Of a DNA stretch of 64,000 nucleotides, positions 29,335 to 41,887 are shown piece after piece. Source of the stretch: Leptasterias polaris (Eukaryota > Echinodermata > Asteroidea > Forcipulatida > Asteriidae); assembly GCA_037783415.1 (NCBI GenBank), contig JAZGTN010000060.1:1054001-1118000 (forward strand), written 5' to 3'. The position numbers and the translations under genes were made by a program. Position 1 is the first letter of the stretch, and each line of letters starts with the position of its first letter. The notes under the pieces are model-generated. The model was not told the origin of the DNA and ran no database searches. It was given only the letters and a program-made list of their open reading frames with translations.

Positions 29335-32300
29335 GAAATAAAATAGTATCTAATTTACTCAAATGAGTATTTTTAATATTTCATAACGAATGAAAAAGTG
29401 GTGGCAGGATACGGACATTTTTCCGTTAGTGCTTGATTTTAATGTTACAACGTTATTTGATTTACATAAAAATATGAAGTGGAAACTCGTACGCCTGCCG
29501 ATTCGTACGCCAATTGGTCAACTCGTGCGCCCACCAACTCGTTTGTAACGCACCAACTCGTACACAAGCCTTTCACTCAGATGTTTAGTATCCATGCATT
29601 TGTGAAGTCTGACCAAGGGATTAAAAATATTCACTCCATCCAACCTAATTGCTTTCGGAAAACTTCCCCTGAAAATGTAAGCTGTTTTAAATCTTATTTG
29701 GAATCCAAGTAAGCCGTTTTAAATCTGATTTGGAATCCACGGACTGGGCTTCAATTTTTAGTACCGATAATCCTGATACATCATTTAAAATTTTTATAAA
29801 TAATTTTACTAATTTGTTCGACAAGAATATTCCCTTGGTTAGAGTTAAACACTCTATAAAAAGTTTCAACCTAGATGCCCGTGGATAACTCGAGCTCTAT
29901 TAAAATCCATTAATCACAAAAACAAACTTTATCATGAATGAATCCGTTGTCCGCAGTGACCCTAACCGACATAACTATATTCGTTTTAGAAATATACTTT
30001 CCACCGTTTTATGTTCTGAAATTATTATACCCACCAATTTGAAAAGGAGAAACAAAATGGAAAATTATCAACTCTGTCCTCAACAAAAATAGGCCCTACA
30101 CCTCGTAAAACCATTAGTGTTTATGTCAACAACTCCAGTATACATGATTCCTAATTAATATCAGAGCATATTTTGTCAACATTGGACCCAAACTTGCTAC
30201 TCAAATTACTAATAAAAGAGTCCCACCCATTATTAAAATCATCTTTTCAACCCTAACCCTCGCTCTTTATTTTTTGGAGCTAAAACTTCAACCTTGTTGT
30301 CCGCCTGCAAGCATCCGACTGGCCCGCCGATGTGAAGAAACCAGCTCTTCTCAGAAGCCACCACATTTTCAAAAAAGAGATATTGAGCCTGTCTAAGTTT
30401 TGATTGTTTTTTGCGGAAGTCCTGATTATTTTCCGAAAGAAAAATACAAATTAATTCAAACGTTTCCTTCATTACTTATTTCTCACCAAAAGAAACATTT
30501 TGCGATAGTTCGGATTATTTTTCCGAAGGAAAACACAAATTAATTCAACCATTTTCTTCATTACTTTTTTTCCCACCAAAAGAAACCTTTTGCGTAAGTT
30601 CAAACATTAATTCAAAAATTGTCTTCCAAAAAAACGGAGACATTTATTACGTGATTCGTTTAGTCTTGTTCATTACCTGCAACATACAAAAATAAGAGAA
30701 CAATATGAGTACAACAAAGAATAGATAATAAATGAACGATATATAATTTAATTTTATATATTGGGTACGAGTTGACTTGGGTACGTGTTGACTTGGGTAC
30801 AAGTTGACTTGGGTACGAGATGACTTGGTACGAGTTGACTTGGGTACGAGTTGACTTGGGTACGAGTTGACTTGGGTACGAGTTGACTTGGGTACGAGTT
30901 GACTTGGGTACGAGATGACTTGGGTACGAGTTGACTTGGGTACGAGTTGACTTGGGTACGAGTTGACTTGGGTTCGAGTTGACTTGGGTTCGAGTTGACT
31001 TGGGTACGAGTTGACTTGGGTACGAGATTACTTGGGTTCGAGTTGACTAGGGTACGAGATGACCCGAATCCGTTGGCCCAGGTTTAGCCCAGGTTGGACT
31101 CTTTCGTTACATACAACGCTAACTGACGTCCTACCAGGGCTATTATGGAGTCAACTCAACTTACACCACATCATCACATGTATACTGAATCTGCTGACTG
31201 TCTGTGTGTCTGTGTAACTGCTTTTTTAGTGGTGGCGTTACGGACTCCGGTGTACTGGGGATGTCAGTCACAAAACGTATACACTGCCATGATACTACCT
31301 ACACTACACACACTATTATGACTATACAGTCCTTTGAAAATCATGTTTGTGGAAAAACACACACCTGGATTTTTCCAGGTGTGATTTTGGAAATATTTCC
31401 GTATCCTGCCACCACCACTTTTTCATTTGTTATGAAATAAAATAGACTCTGCTAGGGTCGAAACGTCAGGCCACTAACTTATTTTTTGAAATAAAATAGT
31501 ATCTAATTTACTCAAATGAGTATTTTTAATATTTCATAACGAATGAAAAAGTGGTGGCAGGATACGGACATTTTTCCGTTAGTGCTTGATTTTAATGTTA
31601 CAACGTTATTTGATTTACATAAAAATATGAAGTGGAAACTCGTACGCCTGCCGATTCGTACGCCAATTGGTCAACTCGTGCGCCCACCAACTCGTTTGTA
31701 ACGCACCAACTCGTACACAAGCCTTTCACTCAGATGTTTAGTATCCATGCATTTGTGAAGTCTGACCAAGGGATTAAAAATATTCACTCCATCCAACCTA
31801 ATTGCTTTCGGAAAACTTCCCCTGAAAATGTAAGCTGTTTTAAATCTTATTTGGAATCCAAGTAAGCCGTTTTAAATCTGATTTGGAATCCACGGACTGG
31901 GCTTCAATTTTTAGTACCGATAATCCTGATACATCATTTAAAATTTTTATAAATAATTTTACTAATTTGTTCGACAAGAATATTCCCTTGGTTAGAGTTA
32001 AACACTCTATAAAAAGTTTCAACCTAGATGCCCATGGATAACTCGAGCTCTATTAAAATCCATTAATCACAAAAACAAACTTTATCATGAATGAATTTGT
32101 TGTCCGCAGTGACCCTAACCGACATAACTATATTCGTTTTAGAAATATACTTTCCACCGTTTTATGTTCTGAAATTATTATACCCACCAATTTGAAAAGG
32201 AGAAACAAAATGGAAAATTATCAACTCTGTCCTCAACAAAAATAGGCCCTACACCTCGTAAAACCATTAGTGTTTATGTCAACAACTCCAGTATACATGA

Positions 32301-35300
32301 TTCCTAATTAATATCAGAGCATATTTTGTCAACATTGGACCCAAACTTGCTACTCAAATTACTAATAAAAGAGTCCCACCCATTATTAAAATCATCTTTT
32401 CAACCCTAACCCTCGCTCTTTATTTTTTGGAGCTAAAACTTCAACCTTGTTGTCCGCCTGCAAGCATCCGACTGGCCCGCCGATGTGAAGAAACCAGCTC
32501 TTCTCAGAAGCCACCACATTTTCAAAAAAGAGATATTGAGCCTGTCTAAGTTTTGATTGTTTTTTGCGGAAGTCCTGATTATTTTCCGAAAGAAAAATAC
32601 AAATTAATTCAAACGTTTCCTTCATTACTTATTTCTCACCAAAAGAAACATTTTGCGATAGTTCGGATTATTTTTCCGAAGGAAAACACAAATTAATTCA
32701 ACCATTTTCTTCATTACTTTTTTTCCCACCAAAAGAAACCTTTTGCGTAAGTTCAAACATTAATTCAAAAATTGTCTTCCAAAAAAACGGAGACATTTAT
32801 TACGTGATTCGTTTAGTCTTGTTCATTACCTGCAACATACAAAAATAAGAGAACAATATGAGTACAACAAAGAATAGATAATAAATGAACGATATATAAT
32901 TTAATTTTATATATTGGGTACGAGTTGACTTGGGTACGTGTTGACTTGGGTACAAGTTGACTTGGGTACGAGATGACTTGGTACGAGTTGACTTGGGTAC
33001 GAGTTGACTTGGGTACGAGTTGACTTGGGTACGAGTTGACTTGGGTACGAGTTGACTTGGGTACGAGATGACTTGGGTACGAGTTGACTTGGGTACGAGT
33101 TGACTTGGGTACGAGTTGACTTGGGTTCGAGTTGACTTGGGTTCGAGTTGACTTGGGTACGAGTTGACTTGGGTACGAGATTACTTGGGTTCGAGTTGAC
33201 TAGGGTACGAGATGACCCGAATCCGTTGGCCCAGGTTTAGCCCAGGTTGGACTCTTTCGTTACATACAACGCTAACTGACGTCCTACCAGGGCTATTATG
33301 GAGTCAACTCAACTTACACCACATCATCACATGTATACTGAATCTGCTGACTGTCTGTGTGTCTGTGTAACTGCTTTTTTAGTGGTGGCGTTACGGACTC
33401 CGGTGTACTGGGGATGTCAGTCACAAAACGTATACACTGCCATGATACTACCTACACTACACACACTATTATGACTATACAGTCCTTTGAAAATCATGTT
33501 TGTGGAAAAACACACACCTGGATTTTTCCAGGTGTGATTTTGGAAATATTTCCGTATCCTGCCACCACCACTTTTTCATTTGTTATGAAATAAAATAGAC
33601 TCTGCTAGGGTCGAAACGTCAGGCCACTAACTTATTTTTTGAAATAAAATAGTATCTAATTTACTCAAATGAGTATTTTTAATATTTCATAACGAATGAA
33701 AAAGTGGTGGCAGGATACGGACATTTTTCCGTTAGTGCTTGATTTTAATGTTACAACGTTATTTGATTTACATAAAAATATGAAGTGGAAACTCGTACGC
33801 CTGCCGATTCGTACGCCAATTGGTCAACTCGTGCGCCCACCAACTCGTTTGTAACGCACCAACTCGTACACAAGCCTTTCACTCAGATGTTTAGTATCCA
33901 TGCATTTGTGAAGTCTGACCAAGGGATTAAAAATATTCACTCCATCCAACCTAATTGCTTTCGGAAAACTTCCCCTGAAAATGTAAGCTGTTTTAAATCT
34001 TATTTGGAATCCAAGTAAGCCGTTTTAAATCTGATTTGGAATCCACGGACTGGGCTTCAATTTTTAGTACCGATAATCCTGATACATCATTTAAAATTTT
34101 TATAAATAATTTTACTAATTTGTTCGACAAGAATATTCCCTTGGTTAGAGTTAAACACTCTATAAAAAGTTTCAACCTAGATGCCCATGGATAACTCGAG
34201 CTCTATTAAAATCCATTAATCACAAAAACAAACTTTATCATGAATGAATCCGTTGTCCGCAGTGACCCTAACCGACATAACTATATTCGTTTTAGAAATA
34301 TACTTTCCACCGTTTTATGTTCTGAAATTATTATACCCACCAATTTGAAAAGGAGAAACAAAATGGAAAATTATCAACTCTGTCCTCAACAAAAATAGGC
34401 CCTACACCTCGTAAAACCATTAGTGTTTATGTCAACAACTCCAGTATACATGATTCCTAATTAATATCAGAGCATATTTTGTCAACATTTGACCCAAACT
34501 TGCTACTCAAATTACTAATAAAAGAGTCCCACCCATTATTAAAATCATCTTTTCAACCCTAACCCTCGCTCTTTATTTTTTGGAGCTAAAACTTCAACCT
34601 TGTTGTCCGCCTGCAAGCATCCGACTGGCCCGCCGATGTGAAGAAACCAGCTCTTCTCAGAAGCCACCACATTTTCAAAAAAGAGATATTGAGCCTGTCT
34701 AAGTTTTGATTGTTTTTTGCGGAAGTCCTGATTATTTTCCGAAAGAAAAATACAAATTAATTCAAACGTTTCCTTCATTACTTATTTCTCACCAAAAGAA
34801 ACATTTTGCGATAGTTCGGATTATTTTTCCGAAGGAAAACACAAATTAATTCAACCATTTTCTTCATTACTTTTTTTCCCACCAAAAGAAACCTTTTGCG
34901 TAAGTTCAAACATTAATTCAAAAATTGTCTTCCAAAAAAACGGAGACATTTATTACGTGATTCGTTTAGTCTTGTTCATTACCTGCAACATACAAAAATA
35001 AGAGAACAATATGAGTACAACAAAGAATAGATAATAAATGAACGATATATAATTTAATTTTATATATTGGGTACGAGTTGACTTGGGTACGTGTTGACTT
35101 GGGTACAAGTTGACTTGGGTACGAGATGACTTGGTACGAGTTGACTTGGGTACGAGTTGACTTGGGTACGAGTTGACTTGGGTACGAGTTGACTTGGGTA
35201 CGAGTTGACTTGGGTACGAGATGACTTGGGTACGAGTTGACTTGGGTACGAGTTGACTTGGGTACGAGTTGACTTGGGTTCGAGTTGACTTGGGTTCGAG

Positions 35301-38300
35301 TTGACTTGGGTTCGAGTTGACTTGGGTTCGAGTTGACTTGGGTACGAGTTGACTTGGGTACGAGATTACTTGGGTTCGAGTTGACTAGGGTACGAGATGA
35401 CCCGAATCCGTTGGCCCAGGTTTAGCCCAGGTTGGACTCTTTCGTTACATACAACGCTAACTGACGTCCTACCAGGGCTATTATGGAGTCAACTCAACTT
35501 ACACCACATCATCACATGTATACTGAATCTGCTGACTGTCTGTGTGTCTGTGTAACTGCTTTTTTAGTGGTGGCGTTACGGACTCCGGTGTACTGGGGAT
35601 GTCAGTCACAAAACGTATACACTGCCATGATACTACCTACACTACACACACTATTATGACTATACAGTCCTTTGAAAATCATGTTTGTGGAAAAACACAC
35701 ACCTGGATTTTTCCAGGTGTGATTTTGGAAATATTTCCGTATCCTGCCACCACCACTTTTTCATTTGTTATGAAATAAAATAGACTCTGCTAGGGTCGAA
35801 ACGTCAGGCCACTAACTTATTTTTTGAAATAAAATAGTATCTAATTTACTCAAATGAGTATTTTTAATATTTCATAACGAATGAAAAAGTGGTGGCAGGA
35901 TACGGACATTTTTCCGTTAGTGCTTGATTTTAATGTTACAACGTTATTTGATTTACATAAAAATATGAAGTGGAAACTCGTACGCCTGCCGATTCGTACG
36001 CCAATTGGTCAACTCGTGCGCCCACCAACTCGTTTGTAACGCACCAACTCGTACACAAGCCTTTCACTCAGATGTTTAGTATCCATGCATTTGTGAAGTC
36101 TGACCAAGGGATTAAAAATATTCACTCCATCCTACCTAATTGCTTTCGGAAAACTTCCCCTGAAAATGTAAGCTGTTTTAAATCTTATTTGGAATCCAAG
36201 TAAGCCGTTTTAAATCTGATTTGGAATCCACGGACTGGGCTTCAATTTTTAGTACCGATAATCCTGATACATCATTTAAAATTTTTATAAATAATTTTAC
36301 TAATTTGTTCGACAAGAATATTCCCTTGGTTAGAGTTAAACACTCTATAAAAAGTTTCAACCTAGATGCCCGTGGATAACTCGAGCTCTATTAAAATCCA
36401 TTAATCACAAAAACAAACTTTATCATGAATGAATCCGTTGTCCGCAGTGACCCTAACCGACATAACTATATTCGTTTTAGAAATATACTTTCCACCGTTT
36501 TATGTTCTGAAATTATTATACCCACCAATTTGAAAAGGAGAAACAAAATGGAAAATTATCAACTCTGTCCTCAACAAAAATAGGCCCTACACCTCGTAAA
36601 ACCATTAGTGTTTATGTCAACAACTCCAGTATACATGATTCCTAATTAATATCAGAGCATATTTTGTCAACATTGGACCCAAACTTGCTACTCAAATTAC
36701 TAATAAAAGAGTCCCACCCATTATTAAAATCATCTTTTCAACCCTAACCCTCGCTCTTTATTTTTTGGAGCTAAAACTTCAACCTTGTTGTCCGCCTGCA
36801 AGCATCCGACTGGCCCGCCGATGTGAAGAAACCAGCTCTTCTCAGAAGCCACCACATTTTCAAAAAAGAGATATTGAGCCTGTCTAAGTTTTGATTGTTT
36901 TTTGCGGAAGTCCTGATTATTTTCCGAAAGAAAAATACAAATTAATTCAAACGTTTCCTTCATTACTTATTTCTCACCAAAAGAAACATTTTGCGATAGT
37001 TCGGATTATTTTTCCGAAGGAAAACACAAATTAATTCAACCATTTTCTTCATTACTTTTTTTCCCACCAAAAGAAACCTTTTGCGTAAGTTCAAACATTA
37101 ATTCAAAAATTGTCTTCCAAAAAAACGGAGACATTTATTACGTGATTCGTTTAGTCTTGTTCATACCTGCAACATACAAAAATAAGAGAACAATATGAGT
37201 ACAACAAAGAATAGATAATAAATGAACGATATATAATTTAATTTTATATATTGGGTACGAGTTGACTTGGGTACGTGTTGACTTGGGTACAAGTTGACTT
37301 GGGTACGAGATGACTTGGTACGAGTTGACTTGGGTACGAGTTGACTTGGGTACGAGTTGACTTGGGTACGAGTTGACTTGGGTACGAGTTGACTTGGGTA
37401 CGAGATGACTTGGGTACGAGTTGACTTGGGTACGAGTTGACTTGGGTACGAGTTGACTTGGGTTCGAGTTGACTTGGGTTCGAGTTGACTTGGGTACGAG
37501 TTGACTTGGGTACGAGATTACTTGGGTTCGAGTTGACTAGGGTACGAGATGACCCGAATCCGTTGGCCCAGGTTTAGCCCAGGTTGGACTCTTTCGTTAC
37601 ATACAACGCTAACTGACGTCCTACCAGGGCTATTATGGAGTCAACTCAACTTACACCACATCATCACATGTATACTGAATCTGCTGACTGTCTGTGTGTC
37701 TGTGTAACTGCTTTTTTAGTGGTGGCGTTACGGACTCCGGTGTACTGGGGATGTCAGTCACAAAACGTATACACTGCCATGATACTACCTACACTACACA
37801 CACTATTATGACTATACAGTCCTTTGAAAATCATGTTTGTGGAAAAACACACACCTGGATTTTTCCAGGTGTGATTTTGGAAATATTTCCGTATCCTGCC
37901 ACCACCACTTTTTCATTTGTTATGAAATAAAATAGACTCTGCTAGGGTCGAAACGTCAGGCCACTAACTTATTTTTTGAAATAAAATAGTATCTAATTTA
38001 CTCAAATGAGTATTTTTAATATTTCATAACGAATGAAAAAGTGGTGGCAGGATACGGACATTTTTCCGTTAGTGCTTGATTTTAATGTTACAACGTTATT
38101 TGATTTACATAAAAATATGAAGTGGAAACTCGTACGCCTGCCGATTCGTACGCCAATTGGTCAACTCGTGCGCCCACCAACTCGTTTGTAACGCACCAAC
38201 TCGTACACAAGCCTTTCACTCAGATGTTTAGTATCCGTGCATTTGTGAAGTCTGACCAAGGGAAGTTAGTTTAGCGCTGTTAAGCTGCTGCCACGGGAGT

Positions 38301-38301
38301 T

Positions 38302-41300
38302 ATGTCGCTCCCACTTTTTATTCGGTATTTTGCTGGATTTCAGCTACTTGTCTCGTTGTTCTTGTTTGAGCACTTGGTTAAATGTTTCGTCCCCCGCCAT
38401 GAAGCATTTTGGATGGTTGGAGATGGCCATGGAGCTCGCTGTTGCAGCGGGAATTTTGAACAAGAAAACTATACTGTGAGTACTGCTCGTGGTAACCATA
38501 GCCATGTACACAGCAATGGCATAGCAGCCAGCCACACTACGCCCAGCGGTCAAAATGACAAGATAACAAACGACAGTGACAATACCACGATCTACCATCC
38601 TATTGTACCTATTATACCTTTGGTACAATGCTACACAAAAGGTCAGCTCCTGAGCCTCAGAAAGTACAAAGGATGCATTTCTGATCAATCCTTCAGTGTT
38701 TTGAAGCAACTGGGTATTGTGCGTCGTGCTAGAGGTCGTAGAGCGGGTACACATATGCTCAAGAAAATCCGTCCTGTCTGCAGTACCCCACTCTCGGAAA
38801 AGCTACAGAAATGTAAGATTCACACAACTAACCTTGCTAACCTCAGTTCCATTCCCCGTGCCTCGCCATCTATAAAACTTACCATTCATATTTGGAATGC
38901 GAATTCTATTCGCAACAAGACCACTACCATTCTCGACCATGTCCTGTCATATGACGTCGACATAATGATAGTGACAGAGACATGGTTATCTAAGGATGAT
39001 ATGACAATAATTGGTGAATGTACTCCGCCTGAATACACTTTCATCAGTTTTCCCCGTAATAGTCCTACCGTTGGTGGAGGAATAGGCATTTTACACAAGA
39101 AATCTGTGAAACTTTGCCCCACCCCTTCTATCCTGTCATCAGTAAACTTTGAGCATTGCGTCATTACAGTCAACAATTCAATTCAACTCATTGCCATATA
39201 CCGCCCACCCCCGTCACGTGCTAATAGACTCAAAACATCTGAGTTTTTGGAGGAGTTTGAGTCATTTCTTGATAGAACATCAGACACACCTCAACAAGTT
39301 GTGTTATTGTGCGATTTCAACTTGCACATTGATACCCCTGATAAGTGGGATACCAAACAATTCGTTGATATCATTACGGCTGCTGGATTCTATCAACATG
39401 TCGGAGGCCCAACTCACACAATGGGACACACCTTGGACTTGGTGATTTCCCGTGAGGATGATGATCTTATTCAGGAGGTTCAGGTCAACCCCCTTCTTCA
39501 CTCAGATCATCATGTCATCACATGCACATTGACGTGTAGTAAGCTCCAACATCACAGGGTCCCCATAACATCCCGCCAATATGGACAGATGGATCGTGAA
39601 CATTTTTCCAATCTGCTTCGTGACCGGCTCAGTGATTTCCCAGAATGTTCTGACCCCTCCCTTCTTGCTGATTCCTATAAGGAGATAACTTCCTCTGTCC
39701 TAGATGAGGTTTGCCCCTTCGTCACGAGGGAGCGTACTGTCAAGCCACGCCTACCATGGTACAATAACATCAACCATTTGGAGAGACGCAATCGACGCCG
39801 CCTTGAGAGGAAATGGAAGAAAAGCAACTCTGATTTGGACAAACTCAATTTCAAGACTCAGAAGGTCTTTGTCAACAAACTCATAACCGACTCTAAAATT
39901 AAATATTTTTCTGAGAAATTTTCAAATTGTAATGTTAAAGACATGTATTCTACTATCAATGGTTTACTAAACAAATCCTCTAGGATACTCCCTGTTTCCA
40001 ACTCCAACACTGAGCTTGCTGATAATTTTTTATCTTTCTTCATAAATAAGGTTGAACAAATACGGTCTAATGTATGCCCTCAAATACCCCCATCTGTTTC
40101 TGAACCCCTGCCTGCTAACAGTATTTTAGCTATGACTGGATTTGAACAGCTCAACAATGAAGATGTGAAGCAAATTATAATGCGTTTTCCTAGTAAATCT
40201 TGCTCACTGGATCCCATGCCATCTTGGCTGGTTAAGGAAAATATATATGCCCTGCTTCCTGTTATCACCCGAATTTTTAACGCTTCTCTCTCAACAGGTA
40301 ATTTCCCTTCCAACCTCAAACATTCCATCATCACCCCAGTTATCAAAAAGAGTTCTCTGGATCGCAATAAACTACAGAATTATCGTCCTGTGGCAAACAT
40401 ACCATTTTTGTCGAAGGTTATCGAGAAGGCGGCTACATGTCAGGTGATTGACCATGTAAACAGCAATGGTCTTGGAGAACATTTCCAGTCTGCGTACAAG
40501 CGCCATCACAGTACAGAGACTGCCCTTCTTAGGGTCAAAACCGATATCCTTTTGTCCCTTGATAACAACAAAGCTGTTCTCATGGTCTTACTTGACATGT
40601 CGGCCGCCTTCGACACTGTCGATCATGACATCCTCCTAAAGAGACTTCGCAGTCAATTCAGAATTGATGGTACTGTTAATTCTTGGTTCCGCACATACCT
40701 CAGTGAGCGTGTGACTCGAATTTCAATTCAAGGAGACATCTCACGTGATCATACCTTTACCTATTCTCTCCCTCAGGGCTCCATTGTTGGTCCGTTAGGG
40801 TTCATCATGTACACTTCTCCTATTGGGGACATTATTCGTAAACACAACATAATTTTCCATCAGTATGCTGATGATATTCAACTTTATGTTGAATTTGATC
40901 CGAGGAGTGTCAGTGACCGTCAACGGGTCCTTTCCAGTCTATCGTCTTGCATATGTTCAATCAATGAATGGATGTCGCAAAATATGCTTCAACTTAACCG
41001 GAATAAGACAGAGTTCTTTGTCTTTGCAAACAATCACATACTTCCCTCTCTCATTAACCTGGAGCTAAGACTTGGAAATCTACACATCCACACTTCCTCT
41101 TCTATTAAGGATTTAGGCATTATTCTGGATCCATCTTTGAGTATGTCTTATCATGTGAGCTCCGTTTGTAAAATTGTTAACTTTCACATTCTCAACCTGT
41201 GGCGCATCCGTCGATTCATCACACAGGATGCCTGTCATCATGCTGTCAGAAGTCTGGTCCTTTCTCGCCTTGACTATGCCAATTCTATGTTTTTTGGAGC

Positions 41301-41733
41301 GCGTGAACTTGACCTTAAACGGCTACAACGCTTGCAAAATAAAGCTGCTCGGCTAGTCTTTGCATGTGGACGGGACCAGCCTTCTGGTAGCCTGCTGACA
41401 GAGCTACATTGGCTTCCTGTTAAAGAAAGAATCTATTTCAAAATGTTCACCCTGATTTACAAAATTCTTCATGCTCAAGCTCCCTCTTATCTTGTTGATT
41501 TGATACATTTACAAATCGGTATTGTCCCGGATGCATTCAGACATCGACTCCGCTCCTCTTCAGACTTGACTCGGCTATTCATTCCTAGATCCAAAAGGAA
41601 AGCTGGTGACAAAGCCTTCGCAGTTGCTGCACCCCGCTTGTGGAACATGCTACCAGCAAGTCTAAGAGAAGCGGTGTCGTTGGCTGTGTTCAAACGCCTC
41701 CTCAAGACATTTCTGTTCCCAGAACCATCCTAA
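38302..41733 (+). CDS. LINE endonuclease-reverse transcriptase (1143 residues)
   Basis: An uninterrupted frame. The apurinic-endonuclease domain (about residues 190-420) shows WNANSIRNK, TETWLSKDD, GGGIGILHKK, IYRPPPSR, LLCDFNLH (G to C change next to the catalytic D and N), LDLVISRED and SDHHVI. The reverse transcriptase (about 640-920) shows NYRPVANIPFLSKVIEK, FQSAYKRHHSTETALLR, LLDMSAAFDTVDH, SLPQGSIVGPLGF and the catalytic QYADDIQLY. The C-terminus RLDYANSMFFGA ... LQNKAARLV ... LHWLPVKERI ... RLWNMLPASLRE is standard for L2 and CR1 lineages. The N-terminal 180 residues are poorly conserved, with KYKGCISDQSFSVLKQLGI as a recognisable segment. With all catalytic blocks intact it may be recently active. 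It sits in the NKRF-B intron in gene orientation. Confidence 0.92.
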   Translation: MSLPLFIRYFAGFQLLVSLFLFEHLVKCFVPRHEAFWMVGDGHGARCCSGNFEQENYTVSTARGNHSHVHSNGIAASHTTPSGQNDKITNDSDNTTIYHPIVPIIPLVQCYTKGQLLSLRKYKGCISDQSFSVLKQLGIVRRARGRRAGTHMLKKIRPVCSTPLSEKLQKCKIHTTNLANLSSIPRASPSIKLTIHIWNANSIRNKTTTILDHVLSYDVDIMIVTETWLSKDDMTIIGECTPPEYTFISFPRNSPTVGGGIGILHKKSVKLCPTPSILSSVNFEHCVITVNNSIQLIAIYRPPPSRANRLKTSEFLEEFESFLDRTSDTPQQVVLLCDFNLHIDTPDKWDTKQFVDIITAAGFYQHVGGPTHTMGHTLDLVISREDDDLIQEVQVNPLLHSDHHVITCTLTCSKLQHHRVPITSRQYGQMDREHFSNLLRDRLSDFPECSDPSLLADSYKEITSSVLDEVCPFVTRERTVKPRLPWYNNINHLERRNRRRLERKWKKSNSDLDKLNFKTQKVFVNKLITDSKIKYFSEKFSNCNVKDMYSTINGLLNKSSRILPVSNSNTELADNFLSFFINKVEQIRSNVCPQIPPSVSEPLPANSILAMTGFEQLNNEDVKQIIMRFPSKSCSLDPMPSWLVKENIYALLPVITRIFNASLSTGNFPSNLKHSIITPVIKKSSLDRNKLQNYRPVANIPFLSKVIEKAATCQVIDHVNSNGLGEHFQSAYKRHHSTETALLRVKTDILLSLDNNKAVLMVLLDMSAAFDTVDHDILLKRLRSQFRIDGTVNSWFRTYLSERVTRISIQGDISRDHTFTYSLPQGSIVGPLGFIMYTSPIGDIIRKHNIIFHQYADDIQLYVEFDPRSVSDRQRVLSSLSSCICSINEWMSQNMLQLNRNKTEFFVFANNHILPSLINLELRLGNLHIHTSSSIKDLGIILDPSLSMSYHVSSVCKIVNFHILNLWRIRRFITQDACHHAVRSLVLSRLDYANSMFFGARELDLKRLQRLQNKAARLVFACGRDQPSGSLLTELHWLPVKERIYFKMFTLIYKILHAQAPSYLVDLIHLQIGIVPDAFRHRLRSSSDLTRLFIPRSKRKAGDKAFAVAAPRLWNMLPASLREAVSLAVFKRLLKTFLFPEPS

Positions 41734-41856
41734 TTTGCTTCTGTTTTTGTTTAGTTTCTGGCTTCTTGTTGGTTCGTTTTGTGTATTGAATTTGTTCTTT
41801 TGTTTCACTACCTTTGTTAGGCGCTCTGTTCTTTGTATAGCGCCATATAAATGCTC

Positions 41857-41887
41857 TGTATTATTATTATTATTATTATTATTATTA
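41857..41887 (+). repeat. ATT microsatellite (LINE 3' tail)
   Basis: About ten ATT units at the LINE 3' end, a usual tail for this lineage. Confidence 0.9.

Larger units (their letters stand above)
27463..38250 (+). repeat. Macrosatellite, five units of about 2.15 kb in NKRF-B intron
   Basis: Units start near 27463, 29623, 31776, 33929 and 36114. Spacings are 2160, 2153, 2153 and 2185 bp; the first difference is a 7-bp indel (AAAACAA) near 27860 and the last is two extra 16-bp minisatellite units. By eye the units differ at only a handful of bases. Each contains, in order, LINE-fragment sequence, a GTACGAGTTG minisatellite, NKRF intron sequence with the hairpin MITE and a 42-bp retro-insertion, and MULE left-end sequence. 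The last unit abuts the LINE at 38251. The open frames that recur in each unit (for example a 77-residue minus-strand frame at 28086-28319) have no recognisable domain and are not called as genes. Confidence 0.93.
38251..41887 (+). mobile_element. CR1/L2-like LINE, apparently full length
   Basis: An intact frame (38302-41733) with a short 5' leader and a 3' end TATAGCGCCATATAAATGCT followed by an ATT microsatellite tail. The flanks read GAAG before and AAAG after, matching the uninterrupted copy A sequence (TTTGTAAAGCAGATTCC at about 3418). The exact 5' boundary could be 38251 or 38263. Confidence 0.85.
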
